Shown here in pieces: positions 7,857 through 10,606 of a stretch of 10,606 bases of DNA; the stretch's first letter is position 1, and every line of letters starts with the position of its first letter. The stretch is from assembly GCA_020441225.1 (NCBI GenBank), contig JAGRMP010000218.1, forward strand, positions 1 through 10,606, read 5' to 3'. The stretch is from Maritimibacter sp. (GTDB lineage: Bacteria > Pseudomonadota > Alphaproteobacteria > Rhodobacterales > Rhodobacteraceae). A model generated the notes under the pieces. That model was not told the origin of the DNA, searched no databases, and saw nothing but the letters and a program-made list of their open reading frames with translations. The position numbers and the translations under genes are program-made.

Positions 7857-7865
7857 GAATTCCCT
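7845..7865. promoter_or_regulatory. Dyad AGGGAA-N9-TTCCCT, possible operator
   Basis: A perfect 6-9-6 inverted repeat. It covers the -35 box of the proposed leftward promoter and the first transcribed bases of the rightward one. A protein bound here could affect both. I do not recognise it as the site of a known regulator. Confidence 0.4.
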
Positions 7866-7899
7866 GCGAGAACGGTAAGAGCAGTCAGGAAGCGCGGGC

Positions 7900-8721
7900 A
7901 TGTTCCAGGTCGGTCAGCAGAGAAGTCGTTTCAGCCAGGGCATCGCCCTGTTCGAAGTGATCTACCACGCGACGGTGCGCAACGTGCGCAAGTCCCACGC
8001 CAATGCGCTGGCCGGTATCTTCTTCAACATGCTGCAGACGCTAATGCTCGTGGTGATCTTTTACATCATGTACGCCGTGCTCGGCCTGCGCGGCTCGATG
8101 ATCAGGGGCGATTTCCTGCTCTACATCATGTCGGGGATCTTCCTCTACATGACCCAGATCAAGACCATGGGCGCCGTCGTCGGCTCCGATGGCCCGGCCT
8201 CGCCGATGATGCAGCACGCCCCGATGAACACCTTCGTGGCGATCATGTCCGCGGCGCTCAGCCAGCTCTACATTCAGGTCCTCTCGGTGACCGTGGTGCT
8301 CTACATCTACCACATCGCCTTCACCCCGATCACCATCCATAACGCCGCCGGCGCTTTTGGGATGCTGGTTCTCGCCTGGTACTCCGGCCTGGGGGTCGGT
8401 CTGGTCTTTCTCGCAGTCAAACCGTGGTTTCCAAAGTTCGCGGGCATCGGCTCCACGATCTATGCCCGCGCCAACATGATCGCCTCGGGCAAGATGTTCC
8501 TCGCCAATTCCATGCCCTATTACATGCTGCCGTTCTTCGTCTGGAACCCGCTGTTCCACATCATCGACCAGGCCCGCGGCTACGTTTTCATCAACTACAA
8601 CCCGCACCATTCCAACTGGCTCTATCCGCTGCTGGTCTCGGTCGCGTTGATGTTGATCGGGTTCATGGGCGAAGCCTATACACGCAAACATGTCTCCATT
8701 TCCTGGGCGGCGCGGCGATGA
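7900..8721 (+). CDS. ABC-2 type polysaccharide export permease (KpsM/Wzm-like)
   Basis: A 273-residue inner-membrane protein, the membrane half of an ABC transporter that would carry a finished or lipid-linked polysaccharide across the cytoplasmic membrane. A short basic N-terminus (RNVRKSHANALAG, 27-39) precedes hydrophobic segments at about 38-62, 72-90, 113-140, 148-172, 200-215 and 240-257, matching the usual six-helix ABC-2 layout. The sequence WNPLFHIIDQARGYVF (215-230) fits the conserved loop before the last helix in KpsM and Wzm. The ATG at 7900 has AGGAAG seven bases upstream. The stop overlaps the next gene (ATGA). The ATPase partner (KpsT/Wzt) is not in this window and must be encoded elsewhere. 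The family is clear; the choice between capsule, O-antigen and other export is not. Confidence 0.9.
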   Translation: MFQVGQQRSRFSQGIALFEVIYHATVRNVRKSHANALAGIFFNMLQTLMLVVIFYIMYAVLGLRGSMIRGDFLLYIMSGIFLYMTQIKTMGAVVGSDGPASPMMQHAPMNTFVAIMSAALSQLYIQVLSVTVVLYIYHIAFTPITIHNAAGAFGMLVLAWYSGLGVGLVFLAVKPWFPKFAGIGSTIYARANMIASGKMFLANSMPYYMLPFFVWNPLFHIIDQARGYVFINYNPHHSNWLYPLLVSVALMLIGFMGEAYTRKHVSISWAARR

Positions 8722-9356
8722 CCCGTATTCTGGCACTTCTCCTCGCCTTCCTGCCCTGGCCGGTCCTCGCGCAGGAGATCTATCCGGCGCTCTATGACGT
8801 CACCGGGGTGGCCGCGGACGATGTGCTCAACGTGCGCGCCGAACCCGCAGCGGGCGCGGCGCTCGTCGGCGCCTTTGCGCCCACCGAAACCGGGGTCGAG
8901 GTGATCGCGCTGTCGGCGGACGGCGCCTGGGGCCGGGTCAATGCCGGTGAACAGGCGGGCTGGGCCTCGATGGCCTATCTCGAACGCCAACCCGGCCAGA
9001 CGGCGGCGGACTGGAGCACCGGCTTCGCGCCGATGACGCTCGCCTGTTTCGGGACCGAACCCTTCTGGTCCGTGACGCTGCGCCCTGGCGCGGCCCTCGA
9101 CTACGGCGCGCTCGATTTCGGCGACGGCACGCCCCAGCCCGGCGGCTATACCGCCGTCGCGGGCTCCGCGAGCACCGGCAAGCGCGGCTTCTTCGGCTGG
9201 CTGGACGCGGAACCGCTCGGCCTCACCGGCATCGTCTCGATCGAACTGTGCTCCGACGGCATGTCCGACCGTGACTACGGCTTCGCGATCGACCTCATCG
9301 TCAGCGATAGCGACGGCGACCGCCTCGCCGCCGGCTGCTGCCGGTTGGTCCGTTGA
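8718..9356 (+). CDS. Secreted SH3-domain protein with COG3650-like C-terminal domain
   Basis: A 212-residue predicted periplasmic protein of unknown role. Residues 1-18 form a short signal peptide (hydrophobic LALLLAFLPWP, then VLA before QE), with cleavage after Ala18; there is no lipobox Cys. Residues about 27-88 are a bacterial SH3 domain (LNVRAEP at 37-43, WGRV and GWASMAYL later), a fold that often binds cell-wall peptide or glycan. The C-terminal part has CFGTEPFW (110-117) and ELCSDGMSDRDYGF (176-189), the pattern of the uncharacterised COG3650 group; Cys110, Cys178, Cys207 and Cys208 could form disulfides. The ATG overlaps the permease stop by four bases, so the two are co-translated, but a functional tie to export is only inference. 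Confidence 0.87.
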   Translation: MTRILALLLAFLPWPVLAQEIYPALYDVTGVAADDVLNVRAEPAAGAALVGAFAPTETGVEVIALSADGAWGRVNAGEQAGWASMAYLERQPGQTAADWSTGFAPMTLACFGTEPFWSVTLRPGAALDYGALDFGDGTPQPGGYTAVAGSASTGKRGFFGWLDAEPLGLTGIVSIELCSDGMSDRDYGFAIDLIVSDSDGDRLAAGCCRLVR

Positions 9357-9360
9357 ACCG
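9342..9360. terminator. Weak hairpin between the convergent genes
   Basis: CGGTT and AACCG can pair around a nine-base loop at the end of the SH3 gene, ten bases before the stop of alkB on the other strand. There is no T tract on either side, so if it ends transcription at all it does so weakly. Confidence 0.2.
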
Positions 9361-9366
9361 CCGGCG

Positions 9367-9999
9367 CTAATCCACCACCCGCAGCGTCAGGTTGATCCGC
9401 CCGCCGCCGTCCAGCAGCGACGACGAGCCGCCGCGGATACGGTCGATGCCGTGATAGGCCAGCCGCGACGGCCCGGTGAGCAGCATCGCGTCGCCGCTTT
9501 CGAGCCAGGTTGATTGCGTCTGCCCCCCGCGCTCCGTGCCGCCGATGCGAAACAGCGCCATGTCGCCCAGTGAGATCGACAGCACCGGCTGGGTGAAATC
9601 CGCCTCATCGCGGTCCTGGTGCAATCCCATCCTGGCCGTCCCCCGGTAGAAATTGACCAGGCAGCAATCGGGCGCGCGGGCCCCGGGCGCCAGCGCCCGC
9701 CAAACCGCAAGCACGGGTTCGGGGATGTCCGGCCAGGCCACGCCCGAAGGGTGGCGGTCGATGTAACGGTAGCCGCGCCGGTCCGAAAACCAGCCGTAGC
9801 GCCCCGCGCTCGTCATGCCGACAGACATCTGTTTGCCCCAGCGGGTCTCGGGCGAAAACAGCGGCGCCGCCGCGACCACGTCGCGCAGTGCGGCGACGAT
9901 TTCCGTCTGTGCCGCGTCGTCGAGCCATCTGCGCCAGACCGGGGCGCCGCCGAGGACAATATCGGGTGATCGCGGGGCTTCGTTCCTCAATTCATCCAA
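9367..9999 (-). CDS. alkB: AlkB-type 2-oxoglutarate/Fe(II) DNA repair dioxygenase
   Basis: Oxidatively removes methyl groups such as 1-methyladenine and 3-methylcytosine from DNA, using Fe(II) and 2-oxoglutarate. Numbered from the TTG at 9999, the 210-residue protein has SAGRYGW (64-70), then NFYRGTARMGLHQDRDE (116-132) with the iron ligands His127 and Asp129. The third ligand is His183 in AYHG, and RINLTLR (201-207) has the 2-oxoglutarate-binding Arg and the NxTxR motif. All catalytic residues are present. The start is uncertain: no ATG or GTG lies near the expected N-terminus, and TTG at 9999 or 9990 are the best options, neither with a good ribosome site. An ATG at 10164 is in frame but would read through the dnaK promoter. 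Convergent with the SH3 gene and divergent from dnaK. Confidence 0.9.
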   Translation of the reverse strand: MDELRNEAPRSPDIVLGGAPVWRRWLDDAAQTEIVAALRDVVAAAPLFSPETRWGKQMSVGMTSAGRYGWFSDRRGYRYIDRHPSGVAWPDIPEPVLAVWRALAPGARAPDCCLVNFYRGTARMGLHQDRDEADFTQPVLSISLGDMALFRIGGTERGGQTQSTWLESGDAMLLTGPSRLAYHGIDRIRGGSSSLLDGGGRINLTLRVVD

Positions 10000-10027
10000 T
10001 CCACTGAAAACGATTCGCTTTTTTGCC

Positions 10028-10040
10028 TTTCGCACCGAAA
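10028..10040. repeat. Short inverted repeat TTTCG-CAC-CGAAA
   Basis: A perfect 5-3-5 inverted repeat, eight bases upstream of the dnaK -35 box and upstream of alkB on the other strand. It could be an operator for either gene or chance; I link it to no known regulator. Confidence 0.3.
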
Positions 10041-10047
10041 TGCGCCG

Positions 10048-10079
10048 CTTGCAGGCTGCAAACGCCCTCCCTATATACG
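10048..10079 (+). promoter_or_regulatory. Sigma-32 (RpoH) heat-shock promoter of dnaK
   Basis: -35 CTTG (10048-10051), an 18-base spacer, then -10 CCTATATACG (10070-10079). This fits the published alphaproteobacterial sigma-32 consensus, CTTG, 17-18 bases, CYTATNTNNG, at every fixed position. Transcription would begin near 10086, giving a leader of about 100 nt. No CIRCE element is seen. Confidence 0.85.
10049..10061. promoter_or_regulatory. Perfect inverted repeat TTGCAG-G-CTGCAA in the dnaK promoter
   Basis: A 6-1-6 inverted repeat centred on 10055. It includes three bases of the dnaK -35 box and ten of the spacer, a position where a bound protein would block sigma-32 polymerase. No regulator is assigned. 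Confidence 0.4.
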
Positions 10080-10119
10080 CCCAGACGCCGGAAAGGGATG
10101 ACCGAACCGGCTGACAACA

Positions 10120-10160
10120 TTGGGATCGGGCAGGGGTGCTTTCCAAGGCCCAGGCCCCAA
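10120..10160 (+). other. Possible hairpin in the dnaK leader
   Basis: TTGGG (10120-10124) can pair with CCCAA (10156-10160), and inside it GGGC (10128-10131) with GCCC (10148-10151). The structure ends about 13 bases before the GAGGAA ribosome site and does not cover it, so it is not an obvious thermometer. It may affect stability of the message. Confidence 0.3.
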
Positions 10161-10187
10161 ACATCGCCTAAGAAGAGGAATTAGAGC

Positions 10188-10606
10188 ATGGCCAAAGTCA
10201 TCGGTATCGACCTCGGCACCACCAACTCCTGCGTCGCGATCATGGACGGCTCGCAGCCCCGCGTGATCGAGAATTCCGAAGGGGCGCGTACGACGCCCTC
10301 CATCGTCGCCTTCAAGGATGACGAACGTCTGGTCGGCCAGCCCGCCAAGCGGCAGGCCGTCACCAACCCCGACAACACCATCTTCGCGGTCAAACGCCTG
10401 ATCGGCCGTCGCTACGACGACCCGGCCGTCGGCAAGGACAAGAAGCTGGTGCCCTACGAGATCGTCAACGGCGGCAACGGCGACGCCTGGGTCGAGGCCG
10501 CGGACGGCAAATACTCGCCCTCGCAGATCTCCGCCTTCATTCTCGGCAAGATGAAAGAGACCGCCGAGAGCTACCTCGGCGAAAAGGTCGAACAGGCCGT
10601 CATCAC
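10188..10606 (+). CDS. dnaK: Chaperone DnaK (Hsp70), N-terminal part only
   Basis: The first 139 codons of the Hsp70 chaperone, which binds unfolded protein segments in cycles of ATP hydrolysis with DnaJ and GrpE in the cytoplasm; the rest runs off the right edge. The start is certain: ATG at 10188, GAGGAA nine bases upstream, and the conserved opening [17 protein letters not shown] with the phosphate-1 loop (residues 7-14). The ATPase-domain motifs [11 protein letters not shown] (28-38) and FAVKRLIGR (66-74) follow, with [10 protein letters not shown] (110-119). No frameshift or odd residue is seen. It is expressed from a sigma-32 promoter about 110 bp upstream; dnaJ, its usual follower, would lie outside the window. 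Confidence 0.97.
   Translation, partial: MAKVIGIDLGTTNSCVAIMDGSQPRVIENSEGARTTPSIVAFKDDERLVGQPAKRQAVTNPDNTIFAVKRLIGRRYDDPAVGKDKKLVPYEIVNGGNGDAWVEAADGKYSPSQISAFILGKMKETAESYLGEKVEQAVI

Noticed and set aside
6949..7878. Plus-strand open frame opposite cysQ
   Set aside because: Antisense to cysQ, which has all its metal-binding motifs and a strong ribosome site.
8424..8717. Upstream extension of the SH3 protein frame into the permease gene
   Set aside because: The ATG at 8718 begins a good signal peptide and overlaps the permease stop; the extension is an out-of-frame reading of the permease.

Overview
The window has the high G+C, short intergenic gaps and four-base start/stop overlaps of an alphaproteobacterial chromosome. 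The protein sequences (a GT14 protein with a DUF5928-type tail, the KdsB variant, AlkB divergent from dnaK) look like Rhodobacteraceae (Roseobacter/Rhodobacter group). That placement rests on recognition of the proteins only. I see no rRNA, tRNA, insertion sequence, integrase or CRISPR array, and base composition is even, so this looks like resident chromosome.

Left and centre (1-7767, minus strand): a colinear run read right to left. The order is cysQ (PAP phosphatase), kdsB-like (CMP-Kdo synthetase family), a GT2 glycosyltransferase, a 126-bp gap, galU (UDP-glucose synthesis), a GT4 glycosyltransferase, a second GT2-like glycosyltransferase with a basic N-terminus, and a GT14 (Branch)/DUF5928 protein that leaves the left edge. 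Genes abut or overlap (1-bp gap, TTGA overlap, 6-bp gap, GTGA overlap), which suggests one or two transcription units. Together they supply activated sugars and four glycosyltransferases for a surface glycan whose structure cannot be read from the window.

Centre-right (7768-9356): a 132-bp divergent control region holds two face-to-face sigma-70-like promoters whose -10 boxes overlap, plus a dyad. Rightward from it lie a KpsM/Wzm-type ABC-2 polysaccharide export permease and, overlapping it by four bases (ATGA), a secreted SH3-domain protein with a COG3650-like C-terminus. No partner ATPase gene is present here. The divergent layout pairs glycan synthesis on the left with export on the right.

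Right (9357-10606): alkB (alkylation repair dioxygenase) converges on the SH3 gene and is divergent from dnaK, of which only the first 139 codons are present. The dnaK promoter matches the alphaproteobacterial sigma-32 (RpoH) consensus well, with a short perfect inverted repeat overlapping its -35, and is followed by a leader of about 100 nt with a possible hairpin.

No single gene here is clearly a new system. The points most worth checking are the tail domain of the GT14 protein and its possible link to PAP/PAPS chemistry through cysQ, the KdsB-like enzyme with a changed metal-ligand motif, and the shared divergent promoter.
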